Origin: Parendozoicomonas haliclonae | Lineage (GTDB): Bacteria > Pseudomonadota > Gammaproteobacteria > Pseudomonadales > Endozoicomonadaceae | NCBI RefSeq assembly: GCF_900174585.1 | Contig: NZ_FWPT01000007.1 | Coordinates: 124,001-188,000 of the forward strand | Reading direction: 5' to 3' | DNA: 64,000 nt | Shown: positions 38,852 to 48,597 of the stretch, in pieces | Layout: every line of letters starts with the position of its first letter | Numbering within the stretch: the stretch's first letter is position 1 | The notes under the pieces: model-generated | The model's input: the letters and a program-made list of their open reading frames with translations, nothing else | Told to the model about the DNA's origin: nothing | Database searches by the model: none | Position numbers and translations under genes: made by a program

Positions 38852-40063
38852 TCACTCATTACGGCTTGATCGAATGCGGTGCAGCGAGAGATCGGCCCCT
38901 CTGGCCTCTTGTTCGGGAGAGAGCCTCAGACCAATAAAGAGATGAATCAGCCCATACACCAGCAATCCACCGATAAACCCGACAACAATGCCCACCAGGG
39001 CTCCCACGATCTGCGCATATAAGGAAACACCGCCCAGCCCGCCCAGTGCGGTTTGACCAAACAGGCCAGCAGCCACAACACCCCAGATTCCATTCACTCC
39101 ATGCAGAGGCCACACGCCTAGAACATCATCCACCCTGCGCCGCTGCTGAATTCGGGTAAAAATCAGCACAAAGCCCACACTGGCGACACTGCCAGTCAGC
39201 AGGGCCGCCAGCGGGTGCATAACATCGGCCCCGGCACAGATTGCAACCAGCCCCGACAGCGCACCATTATGAATAAAACCGGTGTCACCACGACCGATAA
39301 TCAGACCGGCTACGATGCCTCCGGCCATTGCCATCACCACATTCATCACCACCAGACCGTTTATCTGATGTATGGCCGGAACGGCCAGAACGGTAAAGCC
39401 AAACCAGCCCACCATAAGAATCCAGGTACCCAGTGCCATAAAGGGGATATTTGAGGGAGGAAAATCTTTACGGCCTTTGGGGCCAAACCGTCCCTGACGC
39501 GGACCAATCACCAGCGTGGCGGCAAGGGCGGCCCAACCCGCAAACCCATGGATTACCACAGCATCCGCATAATCATGAAAGGGTGCGGCAAACCAACAAC
39601 AGAGCTGCGCCTGAAAGCCAAACCGGTCATGAACAACCAGTGCATCCAGAAACGGGAAAAGAAAGGCCATGATAAGAGCCGTTGCCAGAAGCTGGGGCAC
39701 AAATCGCACCCGCTCTGCAATGCCACCTGAAATAATGGCTGGAATCGCGGCTATCGACAGAAGAATAAAGAAGTGTCGGGGCCAAATATCCGCAGGTGCT
39801 GCCCAAGACGACCAAATGGCAGGCGGGCTGAACGGCCACGCAAAGATCACACTTCCGATCAGGGTATAGGCCAGCACCGACACCGAAAGATCACACAACA
39901 CGCGACAAAGACCATTCGCCTGATTCTTACGACGAACAGTGCCAACCTCCACAAAGGCAAACCCCGCATGCATTAACAGAACAAGCGCACCACCCTGAAT
40001 AATAAACAGGGCATCCAGAGCCCTTACCAGTACCTCCTGCTGTACTTCCTGAAGTGCGTCCAT
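38852..40063 (-). CDS. second ammonium transporter (Amt family)
   Basis: A 403-residue paralogue of the neighbouring transporter with the same helix layout: MHAGFAFVEVGTVRRKNQANGL, HGFAGWAALAATLVIGPRQGR, WFGFTVLAV, MNVVMAMAGG and DDVLGVWPLHGVNGIWGVVAAG. Both pore histidines are kept. The C-terminal tail differs. ATG 40063 is chosen over a GTG 10 codons earlier because GGGGTGA lies upstream at the right distance and the sigma54 promoter fits this start. The pair looks like a tandem duplication that has since diverged. Confidence 0.93.
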   Translation of the reverse strand: MDALQEVQQEVLVRALDALFIIQGGALVLLMHAGFAFVEVGTVRRKNQANGLCRVLCDLSVSVLAYTLIGSVIFAWPFSPPAIWSSWAAPADIWPRHFFILLSIAAIPAIISGGIAERVRFVPQLLATALIMAFLFPFLDALVVHDRFGFQAQLCCWFAAPFHDYADAVVIHGFAGWAALAATLVIGPRQGRFGPKGRKDFPPSNIPFMALGTWILMVGWFGFTVLAVPAIHQINGLVVMNVVMAMAGGIVAGLIIGRGDTGFIHNGALSGLVAICAGADVMHPLAALLTGSVASVGFVLIFTRIQQRRRVDDVLGVWPLHGVNGIWGVVAAGLFGQTALGGLGGVSLYAQIVGALVGIVVGFIGGLLVYGLIHLFIGLRLSPEQEARGADLSLHRIRSSRNE

Positions 40064-40098
40064 AACGGTCACCCCACAGCGATTGCCTGCCACCGTAA

Positions 40099-40114
40099 AG
40101 CAATTACCGTGCCC
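40099..40114 (-). promoter_or_regulatory. sigma54-type promoter of the second ammonium transporter
   Basis: Minus-strand GGGCACGGTAATTGCT matches TGGCACG-N4-TTGCW at all defined positions except the first. RNA would start near 40088, 25 bases before the gene. This is the best sigma54 match in the window. Confidence 0.75.
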
Positions 40115-40194
40115 TGCTCAGAGAGGATGACGCTGGTATAACACCGGAGTCCGCTGCATAATGCCCGCCCTTTCTTCCTGACCTGTCCCGAACT

Positions 40195-40887
40195 ATGCGC
40201 CTCGACCGTTTCCTTTGTGAGTGCACCGAACTCTCCCGCGCCAATGCCAAAAAGGCCCTGCACCGGGGCGATGTCACCGTTAATGGTGAGGTGGTGAAAA
40301 ACTCCGGTTTCAAAGTGAGTGATAGCGATGATGTGCGTCTGGTCGGCGAACGCCTGCACCACCAGAGTGAACACTACATCATGCTCAACAAGCCGATGGA
40401 TATGGTCTGCTCCAATGTTGGCGAAGGCAGCCATGAGTCCATCCTGACCCTGTTGGATATTCCCAAGGCCCATACGCTGGGTATTGCCGGCCGTTTGGAT
40501 GCGGACACCACCGGTCTGGTGTTAATTACCAGTGACGGTCAGTGGAATCACCGGGTCACCTCCCCGAACAAGGATCTGGGCAAGCGTTACCGGGTGACGC
40601 TGGAATCACCGCTGGTAGAAGATGCTGAGCAGCGTTGCGCAGAAGGTATTCAACTGCACAACGAGAAGAAGCTGACCAAACCGGCTCAGCTGGAACGGCT
40701 CTCTGATCATGAAGTGCTGCTGACCATCTGTGAAGGAAAATACCATCAGGTCAAGCGTATGTTCGCCGCCCTGGATAATCGGGTAATTGCCCTGCATCGC
40801 GAGCAGATTGGCGCCATTGCTCTGGATGCGGACCTGGAGCCGGGTGAATGGCGTGAGCTGACCGCTGAAGAGATTGCTTCGGTCTGA
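40195..40887 (+). CDS. rsuA: 16S rRNA pseudouridine 516 synthase
   Basis: A 230-residue enzyme, about the length of E. coli RsuA. An S4 domain (MRLDRFLCECTELSRANAKKAL) precedes the catalytic domain with KPMDMVCS, catalytic Asp in AGRLDADTTGLVLITSDG and EGKYHQVKRMFAA near the end. RsuA makes Psi516 in 16S rRNA. RluE/RluF-type relatives share motifs, but the sequence and length favour RsuA. It is divergent from the second ammonium transporter. Confidence 0.9.
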   Translation: MRLDRFLCECTELSRANAKKALHRGDVTVNGEVVKNSGFKVSDSDDVRLVGERLHHQSEHYIMLNKPMDMVCSNVGEGSHESILTLLDIPKAHTLGIAGRLDADTTGLVLITSDGQWNHRVTSPNKDLGKRYRVTLESPLVEDAEQRCAEGIQLHNEKKLTKPAQLERLSDHEVLLTICEGKYHQVKRMFAALDNRVIALHREQIGAIALDADLEPGEWRELTAEEIASV

Positions 40888-40903
40888 CCGCTCTCCTCGC
40901 TCA

Positions 40904-40949
40904 ACTGTCAGTTCTGTCAGACATTCTGACAGCACTGACAGTCTATTTT
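40904..40949 (+). terminator. nested hairpin terminator after rsuA
   Basis: Outer arms ACTGTCAGT / ACTGACAGT and inner arms CTGTCAGA / TCTGACAG form one long stem with a single mismatch and a CAT loop, followed by TCTATTTTA. CTGTCAG/CTGACAG appears four times in 40 bases. Confidence 0.8.
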
Positions 40950-40998
40950 ACTGGCGGATCAGTGATTATGGCGGCTTGCCTGAAAAGGAACGTTCAGC

Positions 40999-42099
40999 AT
41001 GCCCAAAACCCCGAAAGCAGCTGCCAGCACAGTAAACATCAGTCCTTACCGGCTGCGCTCAAGCAGCAGGTTTGACCAAAACGGCCGTTGCACCACCCGT
41101 TCAGGTTTACGAACTGTAAAAGCCCTGTCTGCGCCATCAAGGCTGCCAGGAACAACTCCGGGATATCTGCCCCGGCGCACACCGAAGGCGTTGAAGAAAA
41201 GAGCCGCTCAATACCGGGAAGCCCTGCAGCATCTGGCCGCCAAAAACCATAAACATCTTACCCGCGTAAAAAGGCTGCAGGACCAGCGACCTTTATGGAA
41301 AGCGCGGCGCTCTGGATGCAAATCTGTTATTCATCTCTACGGTTCCATTCACAGCACCGACTTGAAAACCTTCCCGGTGCCTAAAAAGGTGATGGAGCAG
41401 GCCCGGCGATCAACGGCCGTCGCCATGGAAATAGCCGGTAAAGATTATGACGCGCTCTTCAAGGGCAAAAAACACGGCTCCCATCGCACGCCTAAGGCTG
41501 CAGGCCTGCATGGCTATCAGCAACTGTCAGAGGATAACAAAGCGCTTTACCATGCCTTTTGCGAATCAACCGGATGCAGCCACACATTCTGTAGCCATAC
41601 CGGATCTATGGTTGAATTTTCAAATCAGCTGCAGGACATATGGCTTAAACATTTTGACCTTGAAACCAGCTCCATGGAGAAAGCCTTTAGCGACTACTGC
41701 CAGTCGCCCTATGGCCCGGCGCTGATTTCACTGGAAACAAATGCCTCAAGTCAGGCGATACTGCAGCAGATTCTTGATCGCATCCACTCATCTACGGCCA
41801 GTTTGAATCAGGCCATGAATAATCTGGGTCAGATACTTAATGGCGCCACGGAATCACAGATATTCAATAAAATTCCGATTCATGCCGGTGATTTTGGCGA
41901 TGCATTCCAATGCGCGGCACGCAATAAAGTCATGACTGACAAGATTGCCGATTATATTGAAAACAATCCGGATGCCTCACTCTTTGTCCTGACAGGCGCA
42001 GCCCATTATCCCGGCCCCAGCGGGCTTCTTGCACGCCTAAAAAGAAAAGGCTGGAATATCAGCACCAGTTACCCCGGCATGATAACCAAATCACAGTAA
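40999..42099 (+). CDS. TraB/GumN (TIKI-like) domain protein
   Basis: A 366-residue protein. The first ~105 residues are basic and Ser/Pro/Arg-rich, with no signal peptide. Then comes a divergent TraB/GumN domain with the family's paired G-x-x-H motifs: GSIH at 115-118 in VIHLYGSIHSTD and GAAH at 333-336 in LTGAAHYPGPSGLLARLKRKGW. MEIAG after the first motif fits the conserved acidic position. Relatives include eukaryotic TIKI proteases and bacterial GumN. Most bacterial GumN proteins are exported; this one appears not to be, or is exported by another route. AAGGAA lies 8 bases before the ATG. Confidence 0.65.
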   Translation: MPKTPKAAASTVNISPYRLRSSSRFDQNGRCTTRSGLRTVKALSAPSRLPGTTPGYLPRRTPKALKKRAAQYREALQHLAAKNHKHLTRVKRLQDQRPLWKARRSGCKSVIHLYGSIHSTDLKTFPVPKKVMEQARRSTAVAMEIAGKDYDALFKGKKHGSHRTPKAAGLHGYQQLSEDNKALYHAFCESTGCSHTFCSHTGSMVEFSNQLQDIWLKHFDLETSSMEKAFSDYCQSPYGPALISLETNASSQAILQQILDRIHSSTASLNQAMNNLGQILNGATESQIFNKIPIHAGDFGDAFQCAARNKVMTDKIADYIENNPDASLFVLTGAAHYPGPSGLLARLKRKGWNISTSYPGMITKSQ

Positions 42100-42105
42100 C
42101 AGCGT

Positions 42106-43470
42106 TCAGGATGAAATATGGGTGAGTAGCCCCAGCGTCTGCGCCACCTGCCCTGTCGATAATGCCTTGGGGGGATTGAGCCCTTTATCCGAGGCTGCCG
42201 CCATAGCATTCACCTGATCCTGAAATGACTTGCTGCCGTCAGGCAGCAATTGGTTTACCAGAGCTGTCACCAGCGGAAGACCATTCACTGCGGCATTCTG
42301 TACCATATGATCCCTATGCCCCAACTGGGTGGCATGCCACTCCATACAGGTAATCACCGAAGCCAGAACTTCCGGCAGGCGCGGGGCCCTCTGGTTAAGA
42401 TTTTTTACCAGCACCTCACGGTTTGATTCTGCAAGTTGTGCAAGTGCTTCTTTAAAGAATGGTTCCGCCTCGGCAATGGCATCTTCTGTGCCTATCCCCT
42501 TACCGGGATTTTTATCCACCGCCAGCATGCACGCATCCCGCACCAGTGCATAACTGCCCAGAACCAGAGCATCCCTATCCTGATTCACCATCGCGTCCAG
42601 AAACCGGGAGGTACTGTGCTGCATCTGCTGCGAAAGAGTAGCATTGGGTTTGGCATTATAGGTTTGCAGGGTTTTATCTGCCCGAGCTGTAAACTCCTCG
42701 CCCCGATCCCAGTGCGGGAATAAGTCCAGACACTCTTTGGAGAGAGGCTGGAGCCTGATATGACGCTCAATACCCCGTACTGAAGACGCTGACAACGCCG
42801 AACTATCACGGGCAAGCAACGCTTTAGCCAGTCCCTCGGCACGCTCTGGCAGAGACTTGCTCTTTCCGGCATGGGCACGGGATTCAAAGCCGGCCAGCAC
42901 GCGCTCAGTCGCCTGACAAATAGTCTGCAGCTTCTGATTACCGGCCATTGTCGCCTGCATTTTCATTATCCCCATCCACTGTTCCATGGCCGAGCCCCGC
43001 TGCTGCAGTGCCTTGCGCACGGCTCGTCTCTGACTTGCGGGCAGCTGCTTTATACAATTCCGAGCCAGACTCTCAACCATACGCTCCCGCTGCTCAGGGG
43101 TTAATTTCAGCTCTGCTGTCTCGGCCTGCAGATGTTCAAGAAACTGTGTCATACCGGTCACAAAGGCGGTGTAATCATCATTACGCAGGGGCTGCTGCAA
43201 AGCCTCCAGATCCTGCTGCAAGCGCTGCTGCCCTTCCGGGCGCAGAGCGGCAAGCGACACGACCGCATCCGATTTCATGGAAAGTCTGGGCTCAACCACT
43301 TTGGCCGATCGGGTACTTAAGAGCTTATCGGACAAGGACTTGGGCAAAAGCCGCGCCAGAGCTCGCTTGAGCTGACGTTTGCTGATACGGGATTTTCCAG
43401 AAGACGACTCTTCAATGGGATTCATGCGAGCCGGTGCACTGTTGGAGCGAAAGAAGCGTGGGATTTTCAT
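42106..43470 (-). CDS. helical protein of unknown function
   Basis: I do not recognise this 454-residue protein. It has a basic N-terminus (KIPRFFRSNSAPAR, then SKRQLKRALARLLPKSL), no signal peptide or membrane helix, and is almost wholly alpha-helical, rich in Gln, Ala, Leu and Arg. ATG 43470 is chosen over a TTG two codons upstream. It is convergent with the TraB-like gene with only 6 bases between stops, and both share basic unstructured N-termini. It could be a translocated effector or a cytoplasmic scaffold; nothing in the sequence decides. Confidence 0.65.
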   Translation of the reverse strand: MKIPRFFRSNSAPARMNPIEESSSGKSRISKRQLKRALARLLPKSLSDKLLSTRSAKVVEPRLSMKSDAVVSLAALRPEGQQRLQQDLEALQQPLRNDDYTAFVTGMTQFLEHLQAETAELKLTPEQRERMVESLARNCIKQLPASQRRAVRKALQQRGSAMEQWMGIMKMQATMAGNQKLQTICQATERVLAGFESRAHAGKSKSLPERAEGLAKALLARDSSALSASSVRGIERHIRLQPLSKECLDLFPHWDRGEEFTARADKTLQTYNAKPNATLSQQMQHSTSRFLDAMVNQDRDALVLGSYALVRDACMLAVDKNPGKGIGTEDAIAEAEPFFKEALAQLAESNREVLVKNLNQRAPRLPEVLASVITCMEWHATQLGHRDHMVQNAAVNGLPLVTALVNQLLPDGSKSFQDQVNAMAAASDKGLNPPKALSTGQVAQTLGLLTHISS

Positions 43471-43564
43471 AATCAATAACCCGGTTATTTCCAGAGTTAT
43501 CGACCAGATCCCCTATATACCCAGCCCTCAACAGCAGGAACTGGGTATGGTCAACCCAGGAGCA

Positions 43565-44095
43565 CTACACCCCGTGCAGATGATCCAGAAAACCTTTGCC
43601 GCCATCTGACAGCACCAGATGATCCTGGCCATTCCAGAACGCCAGCTGGCGGGTAACCAGAACATTCTGCACTTCCACAATCAGTCGGCCCTTAAAGCCG
43701 ACAGCGGCGAGAATCTGCTGGTTCTCTTCCTGGTCCCCCATCTCATCAATCTGCTGGCGGGTCAGGCCACCGCGCAGATCGGTGAGAATACCGGTATAGA
43801 GATGACGATCAGCCACGCCACGGGTTAGCACGACGAGCAGTGTCTGCACCTTCATCGCCACTTCCGACAAGACATCATCCTTGCCGATCTCATTCAGGAA
43901 GAAGCTGTCACCCAGCTGCTTCAGCTCATAACCGATATAGCTGTACAGATGATCGTAGTGCTCCCGATTCTCATCGCTGGCCAGCTCATCAAACAACGGG
44001 TTAGGCACCAGCAGGCTGCCATCGAGCATCTGCTTGTTAATCACATTGCCGTTAATCAGCTGACGGTAAATCGCCCGGCTTAAATCCTGTCTCAT
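43565..44095 (-). CDS. MukE/JetB/MksE-like condensin subunit
   Basis: A 176-residue protein at the end of the SMC operon. Position, size and the winged-helix-like pattern (ISRAIYRQLINGNVINKQ style opening, VQTLLVVLTRGVADRHL, GLTRQQIDEM, FKGRLIVEVQNVLVTRQLAFW) fit the small MukE-like partner of a Jet/Mks condensin, which bridges the kleisin and the SMC. Its start overlaps the kleisin gene stop (ATGA). The functional name is inferred mostly from operon context. Confidence 0.7.
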   Translation of the reverse strand: MRQDLSRAIYRQLINGNVINKQMLDGSLLVPNPLFDELASDENREHYDHLYSYIGYELKQLGDSFFLNEIGKDDVLSEVAMKVQTLLVVLTRGVADRHLYTGILTDLRGGLTRQQIDEMGDQEENQQILAAVGFKGRLIVEVQNVLVTRQLAFWNGQDHLVLSDGGKGFLDHLHGV

Positions 44096-45594
44096 GGGGC
44101 TTCCCGCTCCTGCATCTCAATTGATTTAACGACGTTAACCGCCTGTCGTACCGGCTCTTTCTGCCCTTTCGGGGTATAGCTGCGCAGCCGGTAACTGAGC
44201 TGCTGCCCCTGATACACCAGCTTGTTAAACCGGGGTGGCGAAACAATCTCAACCTTGCCATGGGCACCCAGGAAGGCCAACGCATCCACAAGGTTCGGCA
44301 AGCCATAGGACTGCATCTGCGCACAGAGATGTTCGTGCAAAACGGTATAGATATCATCCTGTTGCACATCGTACTCAAACCGTTCCATCGCCTTCATAAT
44401 CCGGTTGATGGTGGTGCGCTTGAGCATTTCCTCTTCCGAGCGGGGCTTGCCCGGTTTGGAATGGTTATCCTGCAAGACCTTTGGCGTGCGTTCCAGCCGT
44501 ACCCGCAGCACTTCATCCAGGGCATCGGTGCCCTGCTCGGCCGGCCAGTTAATATTACTTGCAAGAGTTCTACTGAAGTTTTTGAAGTTGCCAAATACCC
44601 GGGAAGGCTCAAATACCGGATGTTCCGGCTTCAGCAGAAAGTCCCGCAACTGGCCTTGCTGTTTCTCCTGCACGGCAGTCAACAGGCTGTTGTAGAGCTC
44701 TTCGGTGCGGTTATAACGCTGACGCTCCTGGCGGGCATAGCGCACATAGGTTTCCAGGCTTTTGGCAATGGCCGCCACCTCTTCACCGAGGCGCAGAATA
44801 TGGAACTGCACCCGCTGCAGACGGGTGACATGGTCGCCTTTCCGGTGTTCATAGAAGCGGTTAATAATCTTCTGCACCAGCGCCATAGGCGACTGGCTGC
44901 CATGCAGCTCCGACTTGGTACTGTGAGCGGCACGGCTGATATCCAGCCGCTCGTCCAGAAACTGCAGCATAGGCGTCACATGCCGCTCATGGATACGCAG
45001 AATCTCATTCAAGGCAAAGCCCACCTGCTCGCTGCGTTCCAGCCGGGTATAGTCCTGCCGGTCTACCAGCTCAGCAAGATGAGAGGCCTGGCCCTTGAGC
45101 GCCCGCACATTGGACTGAAGCCGAGCATTCACCTCGTTCAGGGTGTTATGAGCGGATTCTACCATCTCCTGAAAGTCAGGATTGTCGTCTAACCAGATGA
45201 TATTGCTATCAGAAAGCTGTCGTTCACACTCTTCCAGCTGTTTCAGCAACTGGTTCAATTCGGCGGACGACAGCTCCCGCAGACGTTTGCTGTCCAGATG
45301 CCGCAGCATATCCAGCACAAACTGCTGTAGACGAAAGCGGCCGCTACGGCGATCCAGATAACTGAGCAGACCATTCTGATTCAGGTTTTCCAGGCCGAGG
45401 GTATTGAGAAAGGTACGGCGTTTGCCAGAATCCATCCCTTCTGCGGTACGGGCCAGCAGCTTCTGGTAATCGCTGATAGTAAATTCCAGTGATGGGTTGT
45501 TCAGGCTGTGCTGCACAAAGTCCATCAGCTGGAAAAACAACGACTTATGCTGAAGTATTGCGACCAGCGTACGGTCGCTGCCAACCCGCATCAT
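44092..45594 (-). CDS. MukF/JetA/MksF-like kleisin subunit
   Basis: A 500-residue helical protein with an N-terminal winged-helix region (about 10-90), a long coiled central part (100-300) and a C-terminal winged helix. This is the layout of MukF/JetA/MksF kleisins, which join the two heads of the SMC dimer. It overlaps the SMC gene by 4 bases and the MukE-like gene by 4. Naming rests on operon context plus fold-like pattern. Confidence 0.72.
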   Translation of the reverse strand: MMRVGSDRTLVAILQHKSLFFQLMDFVQHSLNNPSLEFTISDYQKLLARTAEGMDSGKRRTFLNTLGLENLNQNGLLSYLDRRSGRFRLQQFVLDMLRHLDSKRLRELSSAELNQLLKQLEECERQLSDSNIIWLDDNPDFQEMVESAHNTLNEVNARLQSNVRALKGQASHLAELVDRQDYTRLERSEQVGFALNEILRIHERHVTPMLQFLDERLDISRAAHSTKSELHGSQSPMALVQKIINRFYEHRKGDHVTRLQRVQFHILRLGEEVAAIAKSLETYVRYARQERQRYNRTEELYNSLLTAVQEKQQGQLRDFLLKPEHPVFEPSRVFGNFKNFSRTLASNINWPAEQGTDALDEVLRVRLERTPKVLQDNHSKPGKPRSEEEMLKRTTINRIMKAMERFEYDVQQDDIYTVLHEHLCAQMQSYGLPNLVDALAFLGAHGKVEIVSPPRFNKLVYQGQQLSYRLRSYTPKGQKEPVRQAVNVVKSIEMQEREAP

Positions 45595-48500
45595 GCTTCA
45601 GCCTCAAGATCTGAATCCTCAGTTTCCGGCTCGTTGACCGCAAGTTCAACGGTATCAACAATATCCTTCAGGGATTCGCTGCTGCCGGTATAAATAGCCA
45701 GACACTTGCCTATCGGGGAACCTTCGGTGACCTGATGCAGGAACAGATCGTGCCAGACCCCGATATGCTGAGCGATATTGCCCTGGTTGGTCGGGTTTGC
45801 GACGAGGAGCTGGAAGTTATGCTCTTCCACAATCCGGCGCAGCTCAGCCAGGTTGCTGTCGTCCAGACTGCCCACCTCATCGAAGATCACCGGCAGGGCA
45901 AACACCACATCTTCCGGCACCAGCTTATGCATCAGAATGGAGAGCAGCACCGCATTCACCATCGAGCTGGTGCCGTTGGACTGTGGCGTCACCTCATCGC
46001 GACCATTGATCTGGTAAATAAACTTCACGCTCTTAACGATCCGTTCCAGATCGAGGCGACCAGCATTGTGCCCCGTCATCAGATACTTCTCGCAGAAGTC
46101 CTGCAGACGGTTGTAGAAGGATTCCTTCATCAACCGGTCGGACTCCGTGCCATGGTCTTTCAGCTCATGGCGCAGGGTATTAAAGCTGTCGAGGGTGCCA
46201 ATCTCTACCCGTACACCGGTCAGGTTGGAGATACGAATATGGGACAGTTCCCCATTAATCCGATCCTGGAAGTTACGGATGGCCAGGTCCATCTTATCCA
46301 GCAGACTGATCTGGCGACCAGTGTCGTGGTTATGGTTCTGAACCTGGCTGCGGTGATCACGTTCCCGCGAATCAATATTTTCAAACTCGGCCTTAAGCTT
46401 TTGATAAGCATCATCAAATTCTTTGCCTTTCAGATCGACCCTGAATGCCATTTGAGGATCAAGTCCAGCAATCCCCTCACTAATGAGAAGCTGAAACTTC
46501 GCTATACACCGCTCTCTAGTTGGCACAAACTCGTTGTGATAAAGACGAATCAGCTCATTTGCCTTCAGAGCAATTTCTTGAGGTGAATAAGCTTCTGTAT
46601 TTGCTGCTGGTATTTGCTGAAAACCTGTTAACTTCTGCAGAGTGTCCAAGCTTTCAGAAGCCCCTTGTAAACTCTTCTTCTGGATTTCTAGACTGTGAAC
46701 TAACTCACGACTGTTTTCCCGATCTGCTTTAAGCTGCTGAAGTTGCTCGGTTAAAGTTTGCTTACAGCTCCCCTGCTCTTCCAGATAAAGAGCCAGGGCT
46801 TCCAGTTCAGGTTTTTTCTGAGCATAGCGATTAGATGTATAAGCCAAGCCAGAAATCACCTCAATCTCCCGATTGATCTCACCAATCTCGGTCTGCTTCT
46901 CTTTCAGGGATTCCTTGCGCTGCTCATCACTGCCAGTCAATGCACGGCGGTATTCTTCAATGCGGCGTTCGCAGTTCTGTAGATCATCTTCCAGCTTATG
47001 CAGGCGGGCGGTGTGAGCTTCCTTCACTGCCAGCGCATCAAACGGCACAACCTGAGTGCGAGGCATCGGTTCGCCACAGAACAACAGGCGACCCTGCTCG
47101 TTCACTGTAAACAGTTGGGTAAATGGCTGAAGTGCGGCTTTCTGCTCATCGGACGGAACAGTCACCATCTCGCAAAAGCCGCCGTTCAGGCTGTTCAGTA
47201 CCAGCGCGCTGTGCTTATCGAGATAGGAGAGCGTACTGCCCTTCTGCTGCTGAAGCACAGCCGTGGCCCGAGCAATATCCTGCTGAATTTGGGGTTTTCG
47301 GGACAATTCTCGCTGCAGGGCATTCTGGGTCTGTTCCAGATTCTGAATCTCGATCAGCTCCTGTTGAACTTCCTGCAAGCACTCCTTCAACCAGGCCTGT
47401 ACCCGATCAGGATCAGAGCTGCCTGCAGCAGGCGCTTCCCGTTCCACCACATCATTGGCCAGGGCAATGGCTTCTCCAAGATCAGAAACATCTTTAGAAA
47501 GATTTCCGTAAATACCCTTCGCCTCATCAAACTGACTCCGGATACTGTCCAATTGCCCGTTAACATCTTTGAATCGAGACTGAATGCTCTCATGTTCTGC
47601 ACGAGCATCACTTAGCTGCGGATCGATAGAGTCAGAATGCTGCGCTAAAGCTGCCAGAAGAGACTGATAACCATTACGCAGAGCTAAGCTCTGCTCCTGA
47701 TAGCTCACCTGATAATTTTTTCGCAGGCTGTTCCAGTCATCCATATGATCACGGATGGCGCGAATCTCCCGCTGGTTCTGGCTCAGACGCTCACGGTCAT
47801 CCTGAATCCGGCGGAAGTCGATGCTGATGGTCTCCTTCTGGGAAGACAAATCCGCATCAATAATATTGGCGATGGCCTGGGGCAGGTTCTTATGGTCTGC
47901 GCCCTTGATATCAAAGGAGAGCTGCAGCAGCGCCTTGATAGAACGCATCATATGCTGGCTGGGTGACTGCACCAGCGGCATCAGGCAGAAACGGGTATCG
48001 TCATCACTCGGGTCAACCCGGGTGTAGAGGGCCTCTCGAATGGAAGCCACATCATTAAGCGTGCGGCCGCCGAGCTTTTTCAGGCGAGAGGTAATCGCAC
48101 TGAGATCCATATCGGACGGATGGGAGCCTACGCCCTGGTTGGCACCACTGTTCTCATCCCAGAACAGATGCTTGATATGTTCATAAGGGCGTGGCACCGC
48201 CAGACGGTTATAGCCCAGCTCCTGATTGCTCTGATAGAGGACAATACAGAACTCACCACGGGGGTTGCTGGCTTCCAGAATGATAAAGGAGCTGGCGCTG
48301 GGAAAATAATAGCGATAACTCTCCAGGCCGGTGTACTCACGATCCTTGGAGGCAAAGCCAAATTTGTTTTCACAGTTGCGGAAATTCACCTCCGGCAGCA
48401 GGAACAGCTTGAGAGTATGCAGACCCGAGGTCTTGCCCTGGTTATTGCTGCCCAGTAGCGCTGCAGTCTGATCCAAGGGCAGCTCGACATAGGCGGAGCT

Positions 48501-48596
48501 GCCGGAGTTCACCATAATCAGCCGCAGAACTTCGTAGCGATCACCGTCGAACAGGGAGCCTTCAGGGCCAGTTAAAGAATCATCCAATAATTGCAT
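45591..48596 (-). CDS. SMC-like ATPase of a Wadjet/Mks condensin (JetC/MksB-like)
   Basis: A 1001-residue SMC-type ATPase. The N-terminal head has Walker A GSNNQGKT (49-56). Long coiled-coil stretches (about 260-470 and 530-690) flank a small hinge-like segment near 480-520. The C-terminal head has a degenerate ABC signature SNGTSSM (about 873-879) and Walker B LPVIFDE (D906, E907). This matches MukB/MksB/JetC ATPases more than classical SMC. Its ATG follows the stop of the TOPRIM-gene remnant after one base (TGATATG), so translational coupling with that frame is likely. It is intact. Confidence 0.85.
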   Translation of the reverse strand: MQLLDDSLTGPEGSLFDGDRYEVLRLIMVNSGSSAYVELPLDQTAALLGSNNQGKTSGLHTLKLFLLPEVNFRNCENKFGFASKDREYTGLESYRYYFPSASSFIILEASNPRGEFCIVLYQSNQELGYNRLAVPRPYEHIKHLFWDENSGANQGVGSHPSDMDLSAITSRLKKLGGRTLNDVASIREALYTRVDPSDDDTRFCLMPLVQSPSQHMMRSIKALLQLSFDIKGADHKNLPQAIANIIDADLSSQKETISIDFRRIQDDRERLSQNQREIRAIRDHMDDWNSLRKNYQVSYQEQSLALRNGYQSLLAALAQHSDSIDPQLSDARAEHESIQSRFKDVNGQLDSIRSQFDEAKGIYGNLSKDVSDLGEAIALANDVVEREAPAAGSSDPDRVQAWLKECLQEVQQELIEIQNLEQTQNALQRELSRKPQIQQDIARATAVLQQQKGSTLSYLDKHSALVLNSLNGGFCEMVTVPSDEQKAALQPFTQLFTVNEQGRLLFCGEPMPRTQVVPFDALAVKEAHTARLHKLEDDLQNCERRIEEYRRALTGSDEQRKESLKEKQTEIGEINREIEVISGLAYTSNRYAQKKPELEALALYLEEQGSCKQTLTEQLQQLKADRENSRELVHSLEIQKKSLQGASESLDTLQKLTGFQQIPAANTEAYSPQEIALKANELIRLYHNEFVPTRERCIAKFQLLISEGIAGLDPQMAFRVDLKGKEFDDAYQKLKAEFENIDSRERDHRSQVQNHNHDTGRQISLLDKMDLAIRNFQDRINGELSHIRISNLTGVRVEIGTLDSFNTLRHELKDHGTESDRLMKESFYNRLQDFCEKYLMTGHNAGRLDLERIVKSVKFIYQINGRDEVTPQSNGTSSMVNAVLLSILMHKLVPEDVVFALPVIFDEVGSLDDSNLAELRRIVEEHNFQLLVANPTNQGNIAQHIGVWHDLFLHQVTEGSPIGKCLAIYTGSSESLKDIVDTVELAVNEPETEDSDLEAEA

Positions 48597-48597
48597 A

